From the NCBI RefSeq assembly GCF_963678635.1, contig NW_026971371.1:1-56350 (forward strand): 56,350 bases of DNA, in the 5' to 3' direction. Below the pieces are notes generated by a model. The model ran no database searches and had not been told where the DNA came from. It was given only the letters and a program-made list of their open reading frames with translations. How positions within the stretch are numbered: position 1 is the first letter of the stretch; each line of letters starts with the position of its first letter. The DNA comes from Symsagittifera roscoffensis (taxonomy: Eukaryota; Xenacoelomorpha; Acoela; Convolutidae). Positions 31,901-43,267 of this stretch are shown here, in pieces. The translations under genes were made by a program, and so were the position numbers.

Positions 31901-33026
31901 CGCGCTAAAGTAGCGCTAACGTAGGGATGAAACAACCAGGTAAAAACCACAAAATTTTTTGATTCTTCTCTGAATCAGGGCTGCAACAACATTGCAAAAA
32001 CCCTGAATTTTTCAAATTTTTCAGTCGACCTTAGATAACTTGAAATGAAAGTTTGATGTCAGCAAGTTGATTTAAAAAAGAGCAATCTAAAAACACAGAT
32101 GACCGTCATTTAAAAATGAAACTCAAAAATCAGTTTTAGAGTCAGTTTTCCACCTGATTGAATAACAATTAATGTCTCGTTTCAGCTAATTATGTGAACT
32201 TGTTCTTGTCTAGGATAAATAGGATTGCCAGTTAAACTTTCTGAATTTTTCAGCAAAACGTTCATATGAATTCGCATAAAATCTCGAAAATGTTTAGCGT
32301 AGCTTTCGCATTTAAAAGTGATAATGACTCAGTGATCAGTTTCTTAAAGCAAACGCATTCAGAAATCGACTGCAAAATCGTTCAATTATAAAATCTTTTT
32401 TTTTCTGTTTTCAATCAGTAGAAATTAAAATTAGTAGATTTTGTTGATTTTCACCATTTTTTATGTTTTCACCATAATTTCAAGAAATTTCAAAACTTTG
32501 TTTCTACTTGGAATTAAACTTTTCTTTGTTGCAGCTGTGATTCATGGTTTTAACAGAGCTTTTTTTTCCATAATCATCGTTTAAAAAACATATCCATCAA
32601 TAACCCTGAGTTATAGCTGAAAATTTTTTAACACTGGGATATCGCTTATAACTCTCTATGACAGGTCAACCCGGGTTAAATCTGTTTTAACTTGTGAGCA
32701 ATTGAGAAAAAGACTTACCAACACCGATTGCCTGCTGAGCCGTTTTGAAGAAGCAGGCCCACGAATCTTCAATTTCAAGAAATACCATCAAATCTCGAAT
32801 GAACTCTTGGCAGTTTCTTGTCACCCACATGTAAGACTGTTTTGCCAAGTTTACACTTTCAATGAAAGCTTTCAGATAGCGGCTGTCGTATACAGCTGGC
32901 TGTCTGGAAATATCCACTTTTCTTTCCTTGAAGCCCGGTTTGTTGTCCCACGGAAATTCACGATAGTCAGACATTGAAGCAACGAGATAACCACCTTCCT
33001 CATTTGCTTCCAATAGTTTCACGAAA
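28957..33026 (-). CDS. Unrecognised spliced gene, copy A: last three exons
   Basis: Exon 1 is 33026-32719 (308 b), exon 2 is 31338-30898 (441 b) and exon 3 is 29159-28957 (203 b, stop TGA). Introns are GT-AG (donors GTAAGT and GTAGGC, acceptors ending AACAG, TTTAG, TTCAG). Codon phase is continuous across both junctions, giving 316 residues. The acceptor before exon 1 shows that upstream exons exist but they were not identified. Exon 1 carries SYMWVTRNCQEFIRDLMVFL, with an NCxxF motif like that of permuted papain-fold (LRAT/NlpC-P60-like) proteins, which is a guess. Exons 2-3 hold amphipathic helices, then a Gly-rich hydrophobic stretch (SVGVAGLVGLCVTGGG to VLVWFVQELLTFGL) likely to enter membranes. 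Copy B has exons of identical length. No family recognised. Confidence 0.7.
29967..30491 (-). pseudogene. Intronic ORF pair inside gene A, unknown
   Basis: Two minus-strand frames lie within intron 2 of gene A. 30491-30240 starts MKLRKKSTQKDFRRRVSSRN, and 30203-29967 contains FSYQGDALHVPTALYFIDKK and DGTPHFTPIGFYEMISIASG. The second looks protein-like, but in copy B (46333-46542) it is frame-shifted. It may be a remnant of an inserted gene or an abandoned exon. Exons 2 and 3 of gene A already join in phase without it. Confidence 0.3.
30254..30276. other. Small perfect hairpin in intron 2 of gene A
   Basis: TACCCCAG, loop TTTAAAG, CTGGGGTA: an 8-base-pair stem. The same hairpin is unchanged in copy B near 46589-46611 although neighbouring bases differ. 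Confidence 0.5.
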
Positions 33027-33194
33027 CTGTTAAATTTTGAATTGTTAGTTTAAGCACACAGAAAAAACATGAAGATTTTGGCTTTAAGAATGAGCTGGAA
33101 AAGGCGCGACAATAGCCAGCTGAGCTAAAATAAACGTCTGGCAAATATATCCAAACACCCTGCCAAAAAAGCAATCAGCAAAAAAAACAACGGT

Positions 33195-33360
33195 TTATAA
33201 AAAGCATTTTAAAATTTCTTTGATGAATTGCAACACCCCTTCGGAGACACCTAGTTGAAGACGCTTGTTCCCATTGAAGCTCATGCTACTTTTAACCGCG
33301 CCTTGAATAACTGTCGGAGTTCTTTTTATTGCTTGTCAGCGAAGACAGCCCTGTCTTATT
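33195..33360 (-). pseudogene. Stray partial copy of gene A exon 2
   Basis: On the minus strand this reads TPTVIQGAVKSSMSFNGNKR and then SEGVLQFIKEILKCFL followed by a stop. It aligns with the exon 2 text TPAFIQDAVKSGANFIGRRP and SEGVIDFIKEILKSL. It is clearly older than the A/B duplication because both large copies have it (second at 49620-49790), and a shorter piece recurs at 35516-35597. It shows that the gene family had another member or an exon duplication here, later overrun by Maverick sequence. Confidence 0.65.
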
Positions 33361-33490
33361 TTAATACGACTATCTACCAATTTGAGGCACGCGTTGAGTC
33401 TATTCTTTACAGGTATCGCTGCCTGTTAAAAAGGAACAGCTGCATCAGGGTTTTAAATCGCGAAAACCGGAAAATAAAATTCAGGCGATC

Positions 33491-34070
33491 ATGATTTTTT
33501 GGAAAATTGCTGAAAACGTGCCAAAAATTGAAAATCAAAACGCTACGCATAATCTCAAACAAAAAACAGGATGCGGTTTTACAAAGAGAAAAGTTACCAC
33601 CGCTTTAAAAATTATATTCCATCAAGAGGGAGTTTTGAAATTTAAGAGAAATACAATGAAAAGCTACCTGAAAAAGAATCAACCTTAGTTGAGATATCAA
33701 AACCTTCTGAAAACTACAAAAAAAACACAACTCAGAACAAAATCTACAAAACAAAAACATGGTACTGTGAGCGATCTAAATTTTGCTGATCATGAAAACG
33801 TATTCGACTATTTATTTGGTTTTAACTCAATATGGGTTGATAATTACTTGGCGAGAAAAATCCGACTTGGAGAGAAAAATGTTTTAACAAGCTATCAAAA
33901 TACAAAAAATTTCCGGTGGTTTATTTGACTATTTACCACCGATATATTAATGAGTCTAAATGGTATCTTCAAGGTCGCTTTTATTTACACTGGCTTGGAA
34001 TTCAGCAGGTTGGAGAGGTGTTGGACAAAATAAACAATGAAATTGCAAAAAAGCAGAGTAATTAAACTTA
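33491..34070 (+). pseudogene. Decayed Maverick ORF with HENVFDYLFGFNSIWVDNY block (unit 1)
   Basis: Frames 33491-33688 and 33689-33928 together read KRNTMKSYLKKNQP, then HENVFDYLFGFNSIWVDNYL and KIRLGEKNVLTSYQNTK. The block is kept in unit 2 (36128-36412) and in duplicate B (50027-50353), which suggests a real ancestral protein, here interrupted by stops. No family recognised; the context is capsid/packaging genes. Confidence 0.4.
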
Positions 34071-34096
34071 TCCTGATAAATCTAACTGACAAAAAT

Positions 34097-34338
34097 AGTT
34101 TCCAGCTACAATTTCTCTGTTTTTTGATAGTTCTTTTAATCTTAACTACGACTTTTCATTTAAGGCGAGACCTAATGGTGGCTTGATTGCTATTGATAAT
34201 TCTTTCTTGGAAAAATACTTGAAAAATTGCAAAATTTTGCACAATGCGGCCGGGTTTACAACAAGTTTTATCAAGAAGGTACAACCTAATGTTAAATTTT
34301 GCCCTGGAGCTGTAACAATAGCTGATTGGGACATTTGA
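34097..34338 (+). pseudogene. Unknown Maverick ORF with FPATISLFFDSSFNLNYDFS block (unit 1)
   Basis: Open frame FPATISLFFDSSFNLNYDFS, KARPNGGLIAIDNSFLEKYL, then PGAVTIADWDI and a stop at 34336. The same frame is present in unit 2 (about 36500-36690, truncated by a shift) and in duplicate B (about 50415-50676). The alternation of hydrophobic and polar residues would suit a beta-rich capsid-like protein, but this is speculation. Confidence 0.4.
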
Positions 34339-34738
34339 GTGGAAAAGTTTTCTGCCTTTAGATTAAGCTGAAAAAAACAAAAGTTTATAAATCACTAGAA
34401 AGCTAAGCAGGATATTAGTTGAGCTTGACGTGGAAGGCTTTCGTTTTGAAAATAAAACACCTTTTGGTTAAAGAATTAGCAATAACAACTTCAGACTACA
34501 GCGACTGACCCATTTTTTTACCTCCAGTCAATTTCAATGTACTACCAAAGCTTGGACAAAAAACTTACAACTGGTTATCAATTTTTTAACACGGTCTTCA
34601 ATGGGAAAACGGTGATTACCTTTGCCTAATACTTCGACGTTTTGTGTTGAGAAATCTTAGTGCTTTTTTACGCTAAAGGAAAAGAAAAAAAAACAGAGTT
34701 TTTGGGCAAATACTCGTACCAAAAAAAAAGAAAACATG

Positions 34739-35186
34739 GATCATTTGTGCTGTCCTCGTGTTGAAAATTCCATTTTCGAAATTTATCCAAGTTGCAATAG
34801 ACCTATTTCTCATTACCACTCCAGGAATCCTTGTGCCCTGAGGAAAAGCAAGGTTTTTTATGATTGGTTGAAAAACGAACAACAGCGAGAGATCAGCGAA
34901 AAAGGAGACATACCTATCGCAAAATGTAAGGCCTTGTGTGTGGATCACTCCAGAGCGTGATATTACATTTTCATCAACAAGAAAACAAGTATTGATTGCA
35001 GCGGCCAAATTGTTCAGGTAAGGATCAAATAAACCTTCCGAAGAAGAGTTGTCTACATTAAAGAAATTTTTTCCAGTCATTGATCAATTTGTATATTCCA
35101 GAGATCCAAGTTTACCAGAAATGTTAGCCAGCAACCGAGGAGTATATCTTCCCGAACCAGTCCTAGTATTCAAACGTCAGGGATGA
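34739..35186 (+). pseudogene. Unknown Maverick ORF with KFFPVINQFVYSRDPSLPE block (unit 1)
   Basis: Frame-shifted text reads KVFYDWLKNEQQREISEKGD, then KKFFPVINQFVYSRDPSLPE and VYLPEPVLV and a stop at 35184-35186. The copies in unit 2 (37103-37597) and in duplicate B (51060-51540) are similar. A minus-strand frame that overlaps it (35080-34673) is a shadow. No family recognised. Confidence 0.4.
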
Positions 35187-35429
35187 ATTCAGATGGATCT
35201 GAGCAGCAGTGAAATGACAGATGATATCAGGACGATTGTGAAAGAGGTTACAGTGGAGAAAACAATGTTATACGAAAAAACTGCAAACTACGTTCAAGAA
35301 ATGCATGACATAAATGATAGAGAATTGACACGTTATGAAATTTTGTATTAAATCATTTTTTGTTTTTCATAAGCTTCATTTACAGCAAGAAAAGTCAAAC
35401 ACAGTCTGAGGAATAAATCGTTTTTCAAA

Positions 35430-35550
35430 TGTCAGACACAACAGCAGCACTAGATGAGCCTGACGCAACAATAGCAACAGAGTTTGTTTATAACGAGACG
35501 AACAGGGAAAAAATTCGATTGAAGCTTATGCTACTTTTAACCGCGCCTTG
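35430..35550 (+). pseudogene. ORF start MSDTTAALDEPDAT (unit 1), cut by the repeat junction
   Basis: The ATG at 35430 begins MSDTTAALDEPDATIATEFV and YNETNREK, then runs into the stray exon 2 sequence at 35516. In unit 2 (from 37821) the same start is followed by GSFVTM and a stop, just before the ATPase relic. It may be the true N-terminus of a gene in this position. Confidence 0.4.
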
Positions 35551-36127
35551 AATAACTGTTGGAGTTCTTTTTTTGCTTGTCAGCGAAGACAGCCCTGTCT
35601 TATTTTAATACAACTATCTACCAATTTGAGGCACGCGTTGTGCCTAGACTTTACAGTTATCGCTGCCTGATAAAAAAGCACAACTGCATCAGGGTCTTAA
35701 ATTGCTAAATCCTGAAAATAAAATTTAGGCGAACATGATTTTGTGGGAACTTGCTGAAAATTTTTTCAGCAAAAACATAATATTTTAAAACGACTATCTT
35801 ATTTTAGTACGACTATCTCCAATTCGAGGCACGCGTTGAGTCTAGACTTTACAGGTATCGCTGCCTGATAAAAAGGAACAGCTGCATCAGGGTTTTAAAT
35901 CGCGAAATCTTGAAAATAAAATTCAGGCGATCATGATTTTCTGGAAAATTGCTGAAAACGTGCAAAAAATTAGAAATCAAAACGCTACGCATAATCTGAA
36001 ACAAAAAACATGATGCGGTTTTACAAAAAGGAAAGTTACCGCTTTAAAAATTATAATCCATCAAGCGGGAGTTTTGAAATTTAAGAGGAATACAATGAAA
36101 AGCCACTTGAAAAAGAATCAACCTTAG

Positions 36128-37597
36128 TTGAGACATCAAAACGTTCTGAAAACTACAAAACAAAAACATGGTTCTGTGAGCGATCTAAATTTTGCTGATC
36201 ATGAAAACGTATTCGACTATTTATTTGGTTTTAACTCAATATGGGTTGATAATTACTTGGCGAGAAAAATCCGACTTGGAGAGAAAAATGTTTTAACAAG
36301 CTATCAAAATACAAAAAGTTTCCGGTGGTTTATTCGATTATTTACCAGCCATATTTTAATGAGTCTAGATGGTATCTTCAAGGTCGCTTTTATTTACACT
36401 GACTTAAAATAAATTCAGCAGGTTGGAGAGGTGTTGGACAAAATAAACAATGAAATTGCAAAAAAGCAGAGTAATTAAACTTATCCTGATAAATCTAACG
36501 TACAAAAAAAGTTTCCAGCTACAATTTCTCTGTTTTTTGATAGTTCTTTCAATCTTAACTACAACTTTTCATTTAAGGCAAGACCTAATGGTGGCTTGAT
36601 TGGTATTGATAACTCTTTCTTGGAAAAATACTTGAAAAATTGCAAAACTTTACGATTGCACGCTACTTTGCACAATGCGGCGGGTTTATAACAAGTTTTA
36701 CCAAGAAGGTACCACGTAATGTTACATTTTGCCCTGGAGCTGTAACAATAGCTGATTGGGACATTTGAGTGGAATAGTTTTCTGCCTTTACCTTAAGCTG
36801 AAAAAACCAACAGTTTATAAATCACTAGAATGCTAAGCAAGATTATTAGTTGGGCTTGACGTGGAACGCTTTGGTTGTAAAAAGAAAACGCCTTTTTGGT
36901 TAAAGAATTAGCAATGACAACTTCAGACTACAGCGACTGACTCATTTTTTCACCTCCAGACAATTTCAATGTACTACCAAAGCTTGGATAAAAGCTTACA
37001 TCTGGTTAACAATTTTTTAACACGGTCTCCAATGGGAAAACGGTGATTACCTTTGCCTAAACTAAAATCGAATACTTCGACGTTTTGTGTTGAGAAATCT
37101 TAGTGCTATTTTTACGCCAAATACTCGTACCGAAAAAATTAAACCTAGATCATTTGTGCTGTCCTTGTGTTGAAAATTCAATTTTCGAAGATTATCTAAG
37201 TTGCAATAGACCTATTCCTCATTACCACTCCAGGAATCCTTGTGCCCTGAAGAAAAGCAAGGTTTTTTATGATTGGTTGAAAAACGAACAACAGCGAGAG
37301 ATCAGCGGAAAAGGAGACATACCTATCGCAAAGAGCAAGGCCTTGTGTGTGGATGACTCCAGAGCGTGATCTTACATTTTCATTAGCAAGAAAACAGCGT
37401 ATTGATTGCAGCGGCCCAATTGTTTAGGGAAGGATCAAATAAAAACTTCCGAAGAAGAGTTGTCCACATTAAAGAAATTTTTTCCAGTCATTAATCAATT
37501 TGTATATTCCAGAGATCCAAGCTTACCAGAATCGTTAGCCAGCAACCGAGGAGTATATCTTCCCGAACCAGTCCTAGTACCCAAACGTCAGGGATGA
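36128..37597 (+). pseudogene. Second unit of the unknown Maverick ORFs
   Basis: Contains the second copies of the three unknown ORF blocks: HENVFDYLFGFNSIWVDNYL at about 36200, FPATISLFFDSSFNLNYNFS at about 36510 and KKFFPVINQFVYSRDPSLPE at about 37465. Stops and shifts differ from unit 1, so the two units decayed separately. Confidence 0.4.
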
Positions 37598-37820
37598 ATT
37601 CAGATGGATCTAAGCAGCAGTGAAATGACAGATGATATTAGGGCGATTGTGAAAGAGGATACTGTGGAGAAAACAATGTTATACGAAAAAATTGCAAACT
37701 ACGTTCAAGAGAATTGACACGTTATGAAATTTTATTTTAAATCATTTTTTTTTGTTTTTCATAAGTTTCATTTACAGCGAGAAAAGTCAGACACAGTCTG
37801 TAGAATAAATCGGTTTTGAA

Positions 37821-37930
37821 ATGTCAGACACAACAGCAGCAGTAGATGAGCCTGATGCAACAAAACCAACAGAGTTTGTTTATAACGAGACAAACAGGGA
37901 AAAAAATCGAGGAAGTTTTGTAACAATGTA
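37821..37930 (+). pseudogene. ORF start MSDTTAAVDEPDAT (unit 2)
   Basis: Second copy of the frame at 35430, reading EFVYNETNREKNRGSFVTM and a stop. It directly precedes the packaging ATPase relic. Confidence 0.35.
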
Positions 37931-37989
37931 ACTTAACCAAGGTCTGAAGTCTTTTTTGTTGCGCAAAGGCTACGAAGTCTATTTTCACT

Positions 37990-38700
37990 AAGTTTCTGCA
38001 TTCTCAAACACTTTTCGCTAAATTAGGTTGCAAAGGAAGTTCAGCTTGTTTCTCGATGTTATCCGGCTTGGCTGGTTACTTATTACCAAACCCAAGGATT
38101 TGAATGAAGTGATTGATAATTCGACACGAGTTTTCATGGCAAAAGCGGGACCCTCGGGATCCGGGAAAACTAAGATAATTTTCAAACATTTGATGGGAAA
38201 CAATTTTAACCCCAATTTTGGAACCTTTCTATATCATTACAAAACGATGCAACCTTCAATCTCGTTAAGGGTGTATTCTCCCGAAGTTAATGAGAAGTTA
38301 ATGTGAAATTGAAAACTTTTCTTCTAGTTTTCGATGATTCATGTAAAAACATCTGTATTGACAAGGATTTTGTTAGATAAGCGACAGCGGTTAGGCACAG
38401 AGGAAAAATATTTGTTGAGAATAACTTGTTTCAAGAAAGTCGATAGTCCCGCAGATTGATTTGAACACTTCACATATCATTCTGTTCAAATCGCTTTGTG
38501 ACGTTCAGCAACTAGATCTCTTAGGAAGACAATTAAAATAATCAATTTTTTTGAGAAGCCTTTACGAATTAACTACGAAAGACTCGTTTTGACATCTTCT
38601 AATCAACTTGAACCCCCCGTACATCGAATTGCTTGAGATATTGTTCAAATATCACACGGCCTGGGCCAACAGTTTTTTATTTACCCTTATGTAAAGCAGA
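37990..38700 (+). pseudogene. Maverick genome-packaging ATPase (duplicate A), broken
   Basis: The FtsK/A32-like ATPase would pump element DNA into capsids. Frame 38028-38306 has the Walker A motif AKAGPSGSGKTKIIFKHLMG followed by NNFNPNFGTFLY. After a stop, TFLLVFDDSCKNICIDKDFV supplies the Walker B-type acidic pair (about 38315-38375). Later frame-shifted blocks (VENNLFQES, TSNCLRYCSNIT) fit the sensor and C-terminal part. There are at least five stops or shifts. Duplicate B retains the same Walker A (51644-51922). Confidence 0.75.
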
Positions 38701-39290
38701 TACTATTCCAATCACAAATGAAAACGGGAAACGTGTCTATTCTGCGGCATATGGTACAACTGAAACCTGACCAACTGAGACAATTTTTTAGAAAAACTTC
38801 AAAGCGCGAGATCATAACACGTATTTGCGAATGATTGCTCAAGGTAGTCGATAGAAACGTACCCGTTAAAATCGCAAATATCCAACAATTCGAGACAGCA
38901 TACAATTATTTAATCACTCTAAAAACCAGTGTTGTCAAAACACGTGCAGTTTTTTGATTAAAGAAGATTTCCATCTAGTGCGACAAATACTTTGTTTTTG
39001 TTCAAGTACCTCAAAACTTAATTACAACTGCTGACGATTTAATTCTAGTTCCCAAACACTTATATGCTAGAGAGCAACCAGAAGCTGCACGTTTTCTTCA
39101 TATTAAAAAAATTTAGCTTGAAAACGCTCTACTATCCTACTTACACCTGCTTAGACCCCTATTACCTTCTCAAACTAGTAAGACTACCGCAACGCAGGAA
39201 ACAATTACCGAAAAAAACAAGCCCCGACAAGAACAGCTTAAACTGTTAATGGACGATGAAGAAGTACCGTTTGAACTAGATAAAGATGAT
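38701..39290 (+). pseudogene. Conserved Maverick ORF after the ATPase (duplicate A)
   Basis: Frame-shifted text DRNVPVKIANIQQFETAYNY, then DDLILVPKHLYAR and a Lys/Gln/Glu-rich tail EQLKLLMDDEEVPFELDKDD. An ORF of this type follows the ATPase in related elements; its role is unknown to me. At 39290 the frame runs into unrelated sequence. Duplicate B continues the acidic tail further (52600-52850). Confidence 0.45.
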
Positions 39291-40875
39291 ATTACCTACT
39301 ATTTGTTTGTGTTCTGGATTTCAATCACGTTGGAATCAAAATAACTTGATATGGAGAGAATTTTCAAATTTTCAAATTTTTGTTGAAGTTTTTGAAAACG
39401 TTTCGGAAAAATTTGTTTATCGGGCCCAAATGGTTGAATCGGCGAATCGGGATTGGTTTTTTGGTTAAAAACTATTAATATATACGAGACTATATATATC
39501 CAATTTCAACGATATTCATAATCCTAAGGGATTTGATGTTTTTCGGATTGAAAGAGTTTCAGGTTTCTTGGATTTAGTAGCTAAATCAGTGGCTACTTTT
39601 CGTGCTTGGACTTTGGTTTTTCAATTTGGGTTTTATTAGGATTTGGAGCCAAATTTGTAACCCAAATGACACAAAAGTTTGAATTCTGGATTTTGGTTTT
39701 TTCGGATTGAAGGATTTGGATCCAAAATAGTGGATTTTGCTTTTTCGGATTTAAGGATTTTAGGTTTTTTGATTTTTTTCGCGTAATCAAAGGCTACTTA
39801 TCATGTGTACTGTCAAACACATCAAATATCAACATACCGGTACACTAGGTTAAAACGTATTACCACTAAAGTCGCTTAAAAATCCGAAAATTTTATAAAT
39901 AGGACTGCAAATTTTAGGAAAAAACATAGTTTGTTGTCATTTTTTAACTTAACGGTTTTACGGGTTTTGCAGAGCTTGTTCACCAAAAAATGCACTTTTA
40001 ACAGATCTTTACTTTTCCAGGTGTCTGATTAAACCACAGGAGTTAAGAATGCTCAGCTGCCGTCTGAAGTGTTGTAGATGACTGATCAGGTTTCCGTTAA
40101 CATAGGCCCTCGTATTTCACGACACCTGATTAAGCCTCTACAAAACATACGAAAATTTTAAGCAATTTTGAGCTGGGCAAGACCACACACAACTTCTAGT
40201 GCTCACAGACACCTGGACAGGTTTCCGATTTTCTCGATACCGGAAAATAGGCCGCCGCAATTCTGTTCAAACTGGAAATCTGTAAAAATCTCGACGCTCT
40301 ATAGTTTTTTGCTTTCAAACTTGGGTATTTTACCTAATCAGCCAGTTTTGGTCTCTGCACTGTCCAGATTTCCTATGATTTTTGTCCATATTTCCGACTC
40401 TGACATAGATCTTTGACTCGATTTTGGTCTACTAATTGACTGATTTCCTGTCCCGGGTAAAAGAGCAAATCTGTCAATTTGTGATAGAAATTTATTAAGA
40501 TTTGTCTAGTTTTCGTCACATTTGTCGGCGGACCATGTCCCAAACACAATTAGGTTTATTCGCTCTAAGGTGAATGTGATCGTAGATTCTCTCGTAGATG
40601 CGTTCAAGAAAAAGGCGAAAAGACTGTTGAATAATTAAATTTCAATCCAATTTATCTGGAAAGAGGAAGAAAACAACTTGATTTTGTATAGAAACAAAAC
40701 TTTTATTATCAACATTTACAGGGCGTAAGTATCAATAAACTAACGTAGTTTTAGAGGCAATGGTTGACAGCCAACACAAAACTCGCAGCTAAAAGCATGT
40801 TATTTCAAGATTGAAATCGATAAAATAACGTTTTTTGATTTTATTATCACGAAAAAAAAACAGTAAAAATTTTTG

Positions 40876-40957
40876 GGCAGAGAGGTCCTCGAATCCACTC
40901 AGAAGGGAATTTTATACAGTTATTGAACCTATGCACCGCAGCGCTAGCCTCTCTGGC
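40876..40957 (-). ncRNA. tRNA-like, polymerase-III-type unit (copy 2)
   Basis: Same structure as copy 1: outer stem GCCAGAGAGG/CCTCTCTGCC. The A-box-like TAGCGCTGCGGTGC is better preserved here. The B-box-like segment is GGATTCGAGGACC. A T5 run then T9 follow downstream on the minus strand. Confidence 0.4.
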
Positions 40958-43185
40958 AAGGCGTCTTGACTTAGCTGTCTTTGAGTTTTAGCCTTAATTT
41001 TTTTGTTCAAGCTATAGTTTGATAGACTGCTTTTCACACTTTCATTTCAACTAGAAACGTTTGCAACTTCCGTAGTCTATTGAATTGAAAAAACACTCTT
41101 AATTTATCGACTATCGGCGTCCAGTTTCTTGGCTTAGCGATTAGCGGATTTGAATAAATTAGCGATAGTGGAAGACTAAAACGTGTACATTTGAAAACTA
41201 GACTAGCCGGTTTAAAGTATGGGAAAAATATAGGGTATTGACATTTTTAGGGTCGTTTTTGCCAAAAATCAATCTTTCTTGAGAACTAAAACAGTTTCTT
41301 GTAGTTTTTTATTGGAGCTTACCAATTTTTACGAAATTAATTTGAAAAGCATTTAAACAATATTTGTTAACATATTTGAATTGATTTCATAAAAAAGCAT
41401 GATTCAATTAGTGAACTAACCGTTTTCACCAAAAATGCTTATCAAACTTTTCATTAAAAATCCATAAAAAGAAAAATCTTCTAGTAAGACTACCGCAACG
41501 CAGGAAACAATTACCGAAAAAAACAAGCCCCGACAAGAACAGCTTAAACTGTTAATGGACGATGAAGAAGTAACGTTTGAACTAGATAAAGATGATATTA
41601 CCTACTATTTGTTTGTGTTCTGGATTTCAATCACGTTGGAATCAAAATAACTTGATATGGAGAGAATTTTCAAATTTTCAAATTTTTGTTGAAGTTTTTG
41701 AAAACGTTTCGGAAAAATTTGTTTGTCGGGCCCAAATGGTTGAATCGGCGAATCGGGATTGGTTTTTTGGTTAAAAACTATTAATATATACGAGATTATA
41801 TATATCCAATTTCAACGATATTCATAATCCTAAGGGATTTGATGTTTTTCGGATTGAAAGAGTTTCAGGTTTCTTGGATTTAGTAGCTAAATCAGTGGCT
41901 ACTTTTCGTGCTTGGACTTTGGTTTTTCAATTTGGGTTTTATTAGGATTTGGAGCCAAATTTGTAACCCAAATGACACAAAAGTTTGAATTCTGGATTTT
42001 GGTTTTTTCGGATTGAAGGATTTGGATCCAAAATAGTGGATTTTGCTTTTTCGGATTTAAGGATTTTAGGTTTTTTGATTTTTTTCGCGTAATCAAAGGC
42101 TACTTATCATGTGTACTGTCAAACACATCAAATATCAACATACCGGTACACTAGGTTAAAACGTATTACCACTAAAGTCGCTTAAAAATCCGAAAATTTT
42201 ATAAATAGGACTGCAAATTTTAGGAAAAAACATAGTTTGTTGTCATTTTTTAACTTAACGGTTTTACGGGTTTTGCAGAGCTTGTTCACCAAAAAATGCA
42301 CTTTTAACAGATCTTTACTTTTCCAGGTGTCTGATTAAACCACAGGAGTTAAGAATGCTCAGCTGCCGTCTGAAGTGTTGTAGATGACTGATCAGGTTTC
42401 CGTTAACATAGGCCCTCGTATTTCACGACACCTGATTAAGCCTCTACAAAACATACGAAAATTGTAAGCAATTTTGAGCTGGGCAAGACCACACACACAC
42501 ATTTTTTAGTGCTCACAAACACCTGGACAGGTTTCCGATTTTCTCGATACCGGAAAATAGGCCGCCGCAATTCTGTTCAAACTGGAAATTTGTAAAAATC
42601 TCGACGCTCTATAGTTTTTTGCTTTCAAACTTGGGTATTTTACCTAATCAGCCAGTTTTGGTCTCTGCACTGTCCAGATTTCCTATGATTTTTGTCCATA
42701 TTTCCGACTCTGACATAGATCTTTGACTCGATTTTGGTCTACTAATTGACTGATTTCCTGTCCCGGGTAAAAGAGCAAATCTGTCAATTTGTGATAGAAA
42801 TTTATTAAGATTTGTCTAGTTTTCGTCACATTTGTCGGCGGATCATGTCCCAAACACAATTAGGTTTATTCGCTCTAAGGTGAATGTGATCGTAGATTCT
42901 CTCGTAGATGCGTTCAAGAAAAAGGCGAAAAGACTGTTGAATAATTAAATTTCAATCCAATTTATCTGGAAAGAGGAAGAAAACAACTTGATTTTGTATA
43001 GAAACAAAACTTTTATTATCAACATTTACAGGGCGTAAGTATCAATAAACTAACGTAGTTTTAGAGGCAATGGTTGACAACCAACACAAAAATCGCAGCT
43101 AAAAGCATGTTATTTCAAGATTGAAATCGATAAATAACGTTTTTTGATTTTATTATCACGTAAAAAAAAACAGTAAAAATTTTTG

Positions 43186-43267
43186 GGCAGAGAGGTCCTC
43201 GAATCCGCTCAGAAGGGAATTTTATACAGTTATTGAACCTATGCACCGCAGCGCTAGCCTCTCTGGC
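43186..43267 (-). ncRNA. tRNA-like, polymerase-III-type unit (copy 3)
   Basis: Nearly identical to copy 2, with one change in the B-box-like side (GCGGATTCGAGGACC). T-rich terminator-like runs follow on the minus strand. Confidence 0.4.

Larger units (their letters stand above)
33361..37900. repeat. Internal tandem duplication of second-lineage Maverick sequence (about 2.4 kb units)
   Basis: Unit 1 is about 33361-35550 and unit 2 about 35800-37900. Matching points are 33689 and 36128 (offset 2439) and 34736 and 37103 (offset 2367). A leading 170-base piece is present a third time at 35585-35760. The large duplicate B has only one unit (49790-51590). Confidence 0.85.

Noticed and set aside
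34673-35080. 135-codon minus-strand frame
   Set aside because: The plus-strand blocks at the same place are shared by three copies in a protein-like way; the minus frame is broken in the other copies.
39593-39790. Lys-rich minus-strand frame repeated at 41899-42096
   Set aside because: It is the antisense of a TTTTCGGAT-type simple repeat; identity between copies only reflects the recent tandem duplication.
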